Assembly: GCA_022818135.1 (NCBI GenBank)
Contig: JAFMSR010000002.1
Coordinates: 25,526,268 to 25,590,267 of the forward strand
Direction: 5' to 3'
Length of the DNA stretch: 64,000 bases
Origin: Saxidomus purpurata
Lineage: Eukaryota; Mollusca; Bivalvia; Venerida; Veneridae
The position numbers and the translations under genes were made by a program. A model generated the notes under the pieces. That model saw nothing but the letters and a program-made list of their open reading frames with translations. It was not told where the DNA came from and did no database searches. Of the stretch, positions 36,355-47,800 are shown in pieces. Within the stretch, counting starts at the first letter, position 1, and the number at the start of each line of letters is the position of its first letter.

Positions 36355-36854
36355 NNNNNNNNNNNNNNNNNNNNNNNNNNNNNNNNNNNNNNNNNNNNNN
36401 NNNNNNNNNNNNNNNNNNNNNNNNNNNNNNNNNNNNNNNNNNNNNNNNNNNNNNNNNNNNNNNNNNNNNNNNNNNNNNNNNNNNNNNNNNNNNNNNNNNN
36501 NNNNNNNNNNNNNNNNNNNNNNNNNNNNNNNNNNNNNNNNNNNNNNNNNNNNNNNNNNNNNNNNNNNNNNNNNNNNNNNNNNNNNNNNNNNNNNNNNNNN
36601 NNNNNNNNNNNNNNNNNNNNNNNNNNNNNNNNNNNNNNNNNNNNNNNNNNNNNNNNNNNNNNNNNNNNNNNNNNNNNNNNNNNNNNNNNNNNNNNNNNNN
36701 NNNNNNNNNNNNNNNNNNNNNNNNNNNNNNNNNNNNNNNNNNNNNNNNNNNNNNNNNNNNNNNNNNNNNNNNNNNNNNNNNNNNNNNNNNNNNNNNNNNN
36801 NNNNNNNNNNNNNNNNNNNNNNNNNNNNNNNNNNNNNNNNNNNNNNNNNNNNNN
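36355..36854. other. Assembly gap (500 N)
   Basis: Exactly 500 N, a placeholder length, so the true distance and order are unknown. ORFs reported across it are meaningless. Confidence 0.99.
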
Positions 36855-37020
36855 GTAAGTAATCAAATGTAATTATCATGTAATCATGATTACTTTAGCC
36901 AAAGTAATATAAAGTATTCGGTTACACAGCCAAATGAAAGTAATCAATTAATACTCAATTACATGAAGTTGAATCACATTTTCGATTAATGATTGATTAC
37001 ACATGACAGTAATCGATCAC
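36855..37020. repeat. TAATC/GATTA-rich repeat segment
   Basis: Many copies of gtaatca and its complement in both orientations (for example catgtaatcatgattactt and attgattacac). Such subterminal motif clusters are common at DNA transposon ends. The partner end would be in the gap or was not found. Confidence 0.35.
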
Positions 37021-37226
37021 CTTGTCTGATAAAGATTTACAGAAAAGCTTACCTGGATGTATATACAATGTATGAAATGGAAGTTTATATGGTAGGAAGT
37101 TTGAGACATAACCTCTTATGATTATTTTATTTAAATAAGTACTGTACAACAGTACAAGAGTGCATAATAAAGTATGAAAGTTTTGTCTAGATTGTAACAT
37201 TTTGGCTCACACTTCTTACCATATAA

Positions 37227-37649
37227 ATGTCCATCATGTGCTTGTTCAAATCACATTCTGAGTCCTGTCCAACACTCTGGCTGGCTTTCTTCCATCAGGA
37301 GGCTCTCCTTCTTGAGGGTTGTGCCCCTAGACATCATTCTGCCACCAAAATGGGACCAGGACTCAAGATATATGAAAAGAACAACCCTAAAAGATTTCCT
37401 GCAAGCAGCACTACAAAGAAAAAGTCATCAACAAGACATGAATGTGGAAAGACGTGTAGGCACTTTTTGAGATTCATAATACATGTAGATTCTTCAACAA
37501 TATGTCATGTTAGGCCAAATTATGTAAATTGTTTGTTTTTAAAATGTAAAGATTTTGTAATTTTAACTTTTTTTCTACGTTACAGTCAAGCGGGATTAAT
37601 TCTAACATGTAACTATGCACATACTTCACACACATCAGTGTATTTATAA
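37227..37649 (+). CDS. Unrecognised ORF, doubtful
   Basis: A 140-codon frame opens here. A second forward frame is also open from about 37206 to 37466 and encodes a CPSCACSNH segment. I recognise neither. With two overlapping open frames, no clear splice sites and no repeat of the sequence elsewhere in the window, this may be chance or a decayed transposon exon. Confidence 0.15.
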   Translation: MSIMCLFKSHSESCPTLWLAFFHQEALLLEGCAPRHHSATKMGPGLKIYEKNNPKRFPASSTTKKKSSTRHECGKTCRHFLRFIIHVDSSTICHVRPNYVNCLFLKCKDFVILTFFLRYSQAGLILTCNYAHTSHTSVYL

Positions 37650-37739
37650 CTACAAGGGTACATTGTAAAACTGTAGCTGTATAGGAGGCCGCCTGTCTTG
37701 GCCATCAAATGAGGCCTGGTACACTTGCTGTAGCACCAA

Positions 37740-37887
37740 CTATTCTAACAGATTTTCATGCTTGCCATAGTGCTATCTGATGCTGCATGTATAGCAGATC
37801 TCCCGTAGTATTTTTTCCAACTGTCTATCACTAAAGTCTTAACATCTTCAAGTTGCTTGCAGGATATCCACTCCTCAGACAATAAAC
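37740..37887 (-). other. Candidate 3' UTR exon of MSRB1
   Basis: On the minus strand a strong acceptor (ttctcttttgcag) ends at 37888. In the last coding exon of MSRB1, 8 nt after the stop, lies a perfect donor core GTAAGT (from 38864 downwards). Splicing the two would put the rest of the 3' UTR, and possibly the SECIS element, here. I could not pick a convincing SECIS by eye. The frame after the acceptor gives no recognised protein. Confidence 0.35.
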
Positions 37888-38401
37888 CTGCAAAAGAGAA
37901 CAGTCTATGATAGATTTGCATGAGAAGGTTTGGTTTTCTAAGCTGGTACTAAGATACAGTCCAACCTTGATATCTCCTTAGACCAGCAACCGTCCTAAAA
38001 CACACATCCCCCCCCCCCCTGTTGCTTCAGTTATGTAAAGGATAGACCTCTTTAAAAACAACACCTCACTAAATCAAATTCAATCCCGTGTTCCCAAGCG
38101 TGTTCGCTCCTGAGAGGTTGCACTGTACCTATGTTTGCATTTCAATTTAAATGTCTACAAGTTCTCAAAACTTTTTTTCAGCCATTTATATTTATTCTTA
38201 CCAAATTCCGTATGTTTAAAGAACTATGCACACAATTTCCGATCTGTTGAAACATGACCTAATACAATCTTACATTTGAAATCACTTTATGGTTTAACTA
38301 AAAAGAGAAAAGTAACTCAGACAACAGGAAGATAAATTGCATTTTTTTTGTATTTATTTGTAACTTCTGAACTAAATAATATGTGAAAAGAATTACAATT
38401 C

Positions 38402-38520
38402 ATCAACATCAAAGATAGAGAGAGGCAATGTGGAATTATCTGTGTCTTGCCCAAGGACACTACCACTACTTGGCACTGGTGTGGATGGAACCCAGGACCC
38501 TCTGATCCTGAGGTGAATGC
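38402..38520 (-). mobile_element. SINE-like repeat
   Basis: Minus-strand gggttccatcc followed by gggcaagacacagataattc and acattgcctctctc, the same order as at 34640-34790. Confidence 0.55.
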
Positions 38521-38873
38521 ACGAACACTGCACCAAGACATCTCCATATCTTCATGTCTACAGAGGTGAAGGACTGACTTTGTGAACATACACATTTTTC
38601 AAAGTTTCTGACATATTTCTAATAGATCCGTAATATAAGATTGATCATCAATGTTGCATAGAAAGGTAGGTGGCACAATGGAACAGATAACTTGTACTGA
38701 ATTAAGGCAACATAATAATGGTAAATGGGTTTTATGACGAATGAATAGTCCAAATTATATAACAGGATAATATAACCCTTCTGCTTAAAGTGACGTCTTT
38801 CCTGAACCCTTTCTGCTTCACTGCATTAACTACGTTATGACTGTGTCTTTTGTGTTGTACTTACTCTTTGATA

Positions 38874-41800
38874 CTATTCTTCTATAAACTTTAACGAGGC
38901 ACTAAATATTCAAAAACGGCTTTGGCTTGCCTTGGGTCCATCTCCAAGAAACTCATGGCCCACACCATTGCCACACTTAGCGCATGATACCTGTTGAACA
39001 AATAAAAACAACCTTAACTGAATGAATGTACATTATATACATAAACGCTTAATAGATTTTTGTATAGACCAAAATAAATGCCCTCTAAGACTGTTTCTTC
39101 CAGTTCACACACAGGGAAAGGAGTGTGAAGGCGACAGTCTGTTCCTTAGAGGACATGCAAGTTCTACACATGCTGGCTATCTCTAGTTCAACATATCTGT
39201 CTCATACAGCAATGATCTATTTCACTGAGCTATGCAAGTCAATTAGCTTTTAGACTTTTCTTGACAAACACTTCTGTGAACTGATTACTCAGTATATTAT
39301 TTGTAAAAAATATAACATACATATAACAGTTATAGTATATGTAATGGTTAAAGCATACATGTAAAGATTATCAGCAAAACTGTAAAAGGCAGTGCTTCAG
39401 CTAGCACAAAATAAAGGTGTGCAGCATCCTGTCCCTGTTCTTGTGCAGCCTACCCTTTACTCTGGCATCATGCTATGCCCTTTTTGACAGGACCTTGGCA
39501 TTTTATGTCAATGAGCATACATTTTTGTATTTCTTTTGGATTTGATGACAAAATAAACATGGTTCCTTTTCTGGCACCACTAGTTACATAGGAGAAAAGA
39601 AATGCGCGGAGGTCAGTAAATCAGTATTAGAAATGTTAATTCAATTCAAATTTAGAGCTGAACATGCCCTTTTCATCATAGTTTTGTGCACTCTCAATCA
39701 CCTCTTTTCCAACTTCACTCTGCCCTTTCTAAGTTCTAGCTGGACCACTTCAACAGATATAGCACACACGAAACACTTATAGCTTAAAAGTAACATTTAT
39801 AGCATACATGTCACAGTTTTCTCAGAGGAGCCTATGTTCTGTCATAGCAAGATTTACAACCTCTTGAATTTAACTGTCACCATTTACAAATGTAGAAGCA
39901 AATTATGTAGCCATTGGCACCATCGCATATCATGAACAACGCACATGTCCATACAGACTGATCATGATCGTCACTTTTCCCTATAGATGCGGTCGACAGA
40001 TAATATTTTCACTGGTCATTTCTTTGACCAATTAATGGTACTGCAAAAAGTGAAAGATGGGCACTTCAATTCAGCGGGGTAATGGTCAATCAGAATCTAA
40101 ATGTACTCATAATTCATTTGAATATGTTTTGCCTACAATAAGTGATTATACCTTTAGAGCATTAGGTGATTCCTTGCGCTTCGACAGACAGTCAGGTGTC
40201 ATTGTATCATAAAAGGCTGGCCATGGGGTGTTATGTTCAAACTTCTTGGAACTGTGAAACAGCTCAGTGCCAGTTTGCACAAGCATATACACCTGTTCAA
40301 GATAAAAGATTGATGTTAGAACAAAGAACAGCAAAACAGGTTAAAACAAATGAGGTCAAGTTGAAGCGTAAGACTGAAATAGTCTGAACAAGAGTTTGAC
40401 ATTGTTATAATTATACTGGTGGCTATTTAAATTTAAAAGCTGGTAAAAAAGAACTTCATATGTGACTCACCAAGGGATACTACAGTACAGGCCTAGAGGA
40501 TTATGCAAAAAACGTTAAGTGTGGAGTGAGTGAAAATAAGGTGACTTTGCGTAATTCGGAGAAAAAACGGAAATGACTCCATTCAATGGTGTCACTTTGC
40601 GGCCGTTTGGAGTGAAAATTTCGATCGCGGGACTTCGCGTTTCTTCGAGTATTCTGGAGTGACTTCGCGTGAAAATAATAATTAATTAAAATATTGGTAA
40701 AACACACCTGTAAAAGCAAACTGTTGAATTAAGATCCATTGAATCACAAAGATCGAATCAGACATCGCCACCAACGTTTTTCGTTGAGAATGGCCGCTAC
40801 TGTCTGCAGTGTTATGTTGCTTCTTTTTGTTGTTTCAAAAAGTATTGAGTTATTTTTTTGTCCGAACCTAAAGTAGTTACCACCTTTTATGTTGATTAAA
40901 AATATTTAGTGTTTGAAATTAGTTTTTATCCAATGGCAATGCAGTATTTTTAAAAAATGTTGTGAAATTTATTTTGGTAAATCAGTTTAAACTCTCTTTG
41001 TGATTCAATTAACCAACTAAATTGACTGCTTTTATCAAGTTCTTTTGCGCATGCGTAACATGCATTGATGGAGGTGTTGCTAGTCTTTGGCAGGTCAATT
41101 TCACATTAATTGAAATTAAAATAGAAAAAAAACAACAATTTTATTTAAACAATTTAAGTCCTTCAAAAAAAAAAAAAAATTCACCGGAAGAAAAGATACT
41201 TTCAGTATAGTCTTAAAAGTCATTAAAGGAGATTATATCCGAAAGTGACAACTGAAAACAATTTGATGCTAATAAAATGTTCTTGTTTTTCATTTTAATA
41301 TACTATAGATGTCAAAGATCATTTTCTTCCCATCATCTTTTATAATAACTAGACTTTTCACACAGTTTTGAACATTAATCACCAATGCCTTAATCTTGAC
41401 ATTTTCACTGTTGGATTAGGTCATATTTAGCCAGCAGCAGAGTGATGTGTAGCATTTAAATCTATAAACAAAAAATAATTTCAAACACTAAGCTGGGAAT
41501 AAGTATAGGTTAGTGTTCATTAAATCATTTACAAAATTAAATAAGTCGAGCGGCTGCGCCGCTCTAGACCAATTTTGTTTTGTAAATGCTTATTAATGAA
41601 CACTAACCTATACTTATTTCCTTTAAAAATCGCTGTAAATGGTCCATTAGCATTGTCACACGCGATTGGTGTAAAAAATATGGCCTTTCGTTCTAATTCA
41701 GTCAATTTTGAAATTGTTTGCAAATCCAAGCTGTGTGACACATCTGAGTTGTGAATGCAAAAAGTATTTAGTGTTTGCCCTACATTTTTGTCCAATGGAA

Positions 41801-44800
41801 TTATCCAAAAATTAGAAATGTTCCCTGTCTATTTTCCATAAACCTCTGACAGGTTGTTCTGTGTATCACTTTATCTTGATAGAGCAGACTCTATAAATCT
41901 GTTTGCGCATGAGGTCATAAAATGTAGAAAATAAAGACTAAATGAAGGGCAAACACTAAGTCAGTTAGAGGCTAAAATTGAGAAATTTATACAACATAGA
42001 AACCCAGTCGGTGGCTAGCGCTCCCTCCTTTGGGTTTCTATATTGCATAAATTTCTCTATTTAGCCTCTTACTATTACTTATCAATTTTAAAACATTTCC
42101 AATTGTCAGATTATTTAAATCAAAATGTTCTGTTTTAAAGAAAATTACGGCGTTCCAGCGTGTCCGTTTTTTTTGTCATCAATTGTTTCATCATCTGTCA
42201 AAGTCAACGTTTTTCCAGTAACGATTTTATACTATTTATTCTAATGAATAACCTTTGCCGAAATATTTATTTTTACTTCAACCTCTGTTATTGATAGAGA
42301 TAAAGCTCAGGTGTTACGAGATCAAAGAACAAACGCCGACGCACATTGTACATGTGAGCATGTGAGTCTTGTTTGATCTTAGTGAATCACGTGGCATCAA
42401 ACAGACCGAGATATTTAACAGTTTGAGACATGAAAAAGTAATTCTAGACAATAGTCTGATAATTTTGGATTATAGAAATAATAGTTTGGAACAGATAATG
42501 TTATGAGTAAGTTTTATTTTTGGTGATAAAATATATTGAACACGCTATATAAATGTACGTCGGTCGGAAAATATCTTTGAATGTAATATGCATACAACCC
42601 AAAAACATTTCATGTGTAGACACATTTCTACCGGATAAAATATATTTGATTTTTATGTCCCATACACCCGTTCATTTTCCTGTAAAATCACTCGAAGTAC
42701 CGCCATTTTACTCCCACGAAGTGACGCAATATTTCTTCGTTCGCGAAGTCACTTCAGGCACTCAGTCACCTTATTTGTGTCCAAGTTACTCACTCGAAGT
42801 GTGGAGTGAAAAACTTTTTTTGCATAATCCTCCAGGCCTGTACTGTATAGCGAGATGCGCAATCTATGCTTGAACAAGGTCTTTCAAATAGTACTATTTG
42901 AAAGACTTTGGCTTGAACAACAGTAGCACATCACCAACATACATGGAAAAATGAGATTTTTAGACAGTGTCTAGTGAACCGGAATTTGTTCTCTAGCCTA
43001 TATCCTACATATGTTATAGATGAGTGTTATATATACTTAAAATTAAGAAATGGAATTTGTAATAATTTAAATTATTTAGAGAGTTATTAGTTTAGACCAG
43101 TAAAATGTGGGATTATCTTTGCATTGTTTCATTGGATTTGCATTTGTTTTCAATATATCGATCTCCTGCCACCTAAATATGATGTGGACCGTCACTCCGA
43201 CAAATTAATTAGCGAGTTGTTATCAGTACGTCGGGCGAGTATGGAGACAATATATATAATTTTTATCTTGAGTATCATTGTTATCACTAACATTACTGAA
43301 GTTGTTACTATTATTATGCTGGTAACAGATTATAAATAGAACAAAATTTAAAATCATTAGAGTTAGTAGAAGTGCGTTCAATTATAAATGCCATCCCTCT
43401 TGAGTTAGTTACTTATATTTGGTCGACAGCTTGAGTTGTAAAATAAAATGCTTATCATTGTATTACTGCCGAGTCTTTTATGCAATTATGGATTTAATAT
43501 TACTATGTTTTCTTTGGCTGTGAATTATGTAGCTTAAATCCGGCGGTCCTTCATCCACAGTGATACTACTAGCTGAAACCAGTTTGAACAAGTGTCACAT
43601 CCAACGCATCCCGTTTCTAAATCTGTAGCACATATCTTGCAATTCCATTGTAAATTCAAATTTACCATGTATTGCCCTCAAGATTCAGATGACGAAAAGA
43701 AAGTAAGATATGCACTGAAACAAACATGGGAAGCAAGAAAACTACTCATGACTTCAGAAGATGACATTGAGCCATTACAGATTCCAGGCCTTAGTTATTA
43801 CCAAGAGATAGTGTCCGAATCAGAGCTGGGCCACATCACTATAAGTAGTGAGTCCAATATGAACGTAACAGACAGTGAGTTAACTGGAAACCAAGAGTGT
43901 GTTAGGGCATTTAAAATGGAGTATAAATAGATAATAAATGCGCGGAATAGTTGAAAATTAAATTTCAGTTGACAGAAAAATGCCTCTGCTTTTCAAAATG
44001 AGTAAACCTTTACACTTGTGTCTGCGTTTTCCATGCATAATGCTTTGTTTACACCATACACATGATACACCGATTTGTCAGTAGAAGATAGCTTTAAGGA
44101 ATATGGGATAGCTCTGTCATTGGCGGGGCGTCTCAAAACAGTATAAATCATGTATTTTATACTTTTATGTGATGTACACATGGCAAAGACACAAGGTAGG
44201 TATTTCAGATGAAATTTTCAGTTATGTAGTATGTTAATAGTTCCATTTTTTAAATTATAATTTTAATAAAAAATACGATACGGATATACCCGCGCGATAA
44301 ACTTAGTTTGCAGTTGAGACACTAGTCGGAACTAAACAGAATTATTTACACATGTAATGAGATCATTACCGTTTCAATTGAGATCAGGTATTAGCATTTG
44401 AAACCTTGACCAATCGGGTCTCAACAGTATAATCACAGAAAATAACAACAGAAAAAAAAGTTCAAAAACGTAAATGTGAACTGCAATAATCTTTCTTGAT
44501 GCTTTATGTTAGTTTAATATACATCTAACTATATAAACCATATAGAAACATCAGGAAAGCTGTGAATAGGATCGACTGTAACAATTGCATATGCTTCTTC
44601 ACTACTACCACTCAAGCGCAGTAACCTGGACACTTAATTCATTAAAAGTGACGTAGTGTCCAGACTATACTAGTATTTTCCAAAATAGGTGTGAAATACA
44701 ATGAACATGTATGCAATAAAGGCTAAGAAATACATTTGTAACTATAATAAACATGAAAAAGTGCATGTATCAATTATTAGGTGATCTGGGCAAGTAATTG

Positions 44801-47800
44801 CTCTTCTCTCAGGAAAAACATTTATAGAAAATAAAGGTAACCAGAAAGAAAGTATTCATGATTGTAATTTATGTGCCAAATGTAATTTAATTCAATTAAA
44901 TACCTATGAATAAAATGGGTAATTTAATTGTATTTGTTATCTCATTACACATAATTAATCAATCACAACTCTTAGTGTACTGTTAATTTCTTTACAACAT
45001 CATACATTTGTCATTTCTCATTCATACGACAAGAATTACCAGGTGACGTGTATTTCATTCATTTGGAATGTATAACATTTATTAACAATTACAACACAGA
45101 AATTGTATCTACAAACCAGTAAATTGACAGTTAATATTTAGTTTGAAACAACCCCTTGATTATAACACCGCAGGGTATTATTGGCAATCCGTTACTACCT
45201 AAATCATGTACTTCACATTCATGTCTCTGTTCTTTGTCACTGTATGTTTAATGGCCAAAATATTTTTGCAGTTATCAAAGACATATTTGTCCATCATATG
45301 ATGCCAAGACTTTGTTACTTTATCTTCAACTTTGCATATTTTTTCTTACGATATTCTCGAAAGCAATATTGCATTTTTCTAAGCGGCGATCACTTCCAGT
45401 TGCACTGTTTGGCTTTATGTTAAATATTATACTGGCTGGAGACCACCAAACACGGACGACCATCAAACCGGACACTTGTTAAAACGCGTTCCATATTTTG
45501 TTAATATTTACAAGCAGAATCATATGATGTTGATGAAACAAACACTTGATTTCCATCAACAGAGTGCAACAACAATAGTTTAATGTAACTATTTGACCAG
45601 AAATCTACCATTTTTTGTCAGTCACTGAAAGCATGCTTACATTGTCGGGGGGGGGGGGGGGGGAATTGGAAAGTGACAGACTGTGCATGCACAATATTTC
45701 TGTGAGGCCCAGCAAAAAAAAATCACAAGTTAAACCTTTTATCATGATATTTCATTAATTGTGTCCAATGATTGAAACAGTTGACATAATTTAAAAACTG
45801 ACATCACAATTAAAAAAATCTATTTAAACTACCTGTCCGTAAACATGGTACAGTTGGTCAATAAAATATAACTATTTGGTAACCCCACAGCCGGGCGTCA
45901 AAATGTGATTGATGTAGTCCATACTGGTAAAATTTTGATTGCTATACAAAGCGTTTTTTCGGCCTTTAAACTGAATCCTATCCGCTACTGCCTAAAATCC
46001 GCTACTGTACACATGTACGAGTTGACAGGAATACCAGTGGTTTCACCCCCTAGTCGTTTCACCACTAGTCATTTCACCTCCCAATAGATCAAAAGAACAT
46101 TTATAATAATCCTATCTTATTTCTTCAAGTGATGTACTGATTACATATGTGGTAAATATTCTATAGTTATATTTGATTACTCTGTGATTGAAAAACACCT
46201 TTGGCAAACATATCAATCAATTCAACAATAGTACATTTCACACATACTTAATCATTACAATATGGGGTGAAAAGACTAGGAGGTGAAATGACTAGAGGTA
46301 AAACGACTAGGTGGTGAAACCACTTGATACCGTTGACAGAAGGGTTGGCATAAAACCCGAGTTTTATCATATTGTCCAGCCCGGCGGGTAATACTGGGAA
46401 AACCAAGGTTTTACTGGGTAATACTGGGCAATAAAAATGCTGTGTGGCTGACATCTTTATCCCTACTTAAAGAAACAATTAAAGTCACTTGTACCTGTAG
46501 AATTCACACCTGCACCAGGGTAGTCTATTATGTAATGATTAACCATAAAAACAGCATGGGAGTATTGGTACAGGTAAGGAGATAACAGTTATAGAGTGAA
46601 CTCTAACTCTGCTTTGAACAGGTTTTCAGCTTGACATCATATATGAACCACATGTTAACAATAGTCCCTTTCAAATCTGAATACATACTAATGGTATGGT
46701 GGTCAAGTGTAGAGAAATCTAGTGCTGTTGATCCAATGCTATGTCTTTTTGCAAGGCAGCTCTTGAAAATGCATGCAAGCTCTGTCTCAATTATAAGGAT
46801 ATTTTCAAACTTTGGTTTGATCCAGAACAATCTCAGAAACAAATTGGGCATTCAGAAATGTGCAAAGTTAGTGTTTTGTTACAGAATGCGGAGGGGAAAG
46901 AGGAATTAGACTGGTAATCACTGTTTAATAATGTACAATATTACTTGATATGAATCAGAGACAGTGATTATGTAGTTAATAATGTCAGTTTGTGGTTTAG
47001 TCTGCTTTAAATTGACATTTTGACATGACACATGATGTTAATAAAGTTTCATAGTTCAGAATAAAAAAAATATTTTGTGTAGTTGTTATTAGATTCTTAC
47101 ATCCGAACATATGAATTCATAATACACTATATCCACAGGTCTATGTCCAATCTTGGTGCCCATAAAAGACAAAGAAAAAAACAATAAGAACCACTAGTTA
47201 TAATTCTTAAACGAAAACAAATGAATTTTTTTCTACATGTATATTGATATATTGAAAAGGTCTCTATATTGCCCGTAACGATATGGGGGTTTACTAGCAC
47301 ACGCTGTGGAACAACCAAAATACCCAGTGCAGTACCAATGTACGCTTTCTCGCTGCCGTTTTCACATCGGACATTTAGAATTTTGTAAACAATCTTTTTG
47401 CCACTGACCGTTCCAAGGCGGTGCCCCACTGTGTTCCGTTAATTGTTCGTTTTGTCCTCGTGTGTTTGCTTTGTATGCTTGTGTGTGTTGATAGTGTATG
47501 TTTGTGTGTGTGCATGATTGTGTGTGTGTGTTGTGTGTGTGTGTTAGTGTGTGTGCGTGCATGTGTGTGTGTGTGTGTGTGTGTTGGTGGTGTGCACTTC
47601 TGGGTGCTGTGGGGCTCGTGTTGGGGAGGCTGCGTTTTTGGTACGTGGCATTCCCTGTTTGATATTATTTTTGTTTTTAGTCTGCTTAATCTACAGCTTT
47701 GAGGAACTTACATTTAAATTTTCTAGACATTGGTAGCGGCCATTTTGTTTAAAATGAAAGTAGGAAAACAAAATTGGCAAATTTGTTTTTCGTTTACAAA

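Larger units (their letters stand above)
40483..42845. mobile_element. TA-flanked DNA transposon (Tc1/mariner-like, non-autonomous) with nested hairpins
   Basis: Ends are inverted: CAGTACAGGCCTAGAGGATT at the left, and the inverse of CAGTACAGGCCTGGAGGATT at the right. Similarity extends through gcaaaaaa and further in (aaataaggtgac, acttcgcg). TA dinucleotides flank both ends (40481-40482 and 42846-42847). A CAGT start with a TA target is typical of Tc1/mariner. There is no transposase; ORFs at 41022, 41529 and 42553 show no domain. The interior holds at least three separate inverted repeats. It sits 190 bp upstream of MSRB1 exon 2, in the intron. Confidence 0.8.

Noticed and set aside
38400..38700. 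SECIS candidates such as the segments starting gatgaattgtaattc and gatgatcaatc
   Set aside because: They lack the combination of ATGA, apical AA and a paired 3' GA at suitable spacing, so none was called.
40152..40292. MSRB1 exon 2 read in phase 0, giving [12 protein letters not shown] and a protein with no first CXXC
   Set aside because: Exon 1 donates one base, and the exon-1 frame restores GVYACA. A 2-bp deletion explains both frames better than real loss of both cysteines.
42553..42873. 106-codon ORF as a gene
   Set aside because: It runs into the right TIR of the TA-flanked transposon and has no domain.
47421..47736. Cys/Val-rich ORFs (and the similar ones near 50758 and 52308-52558)
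   Set aside because: Translations of (TG)n tracts in the family X retroposons.
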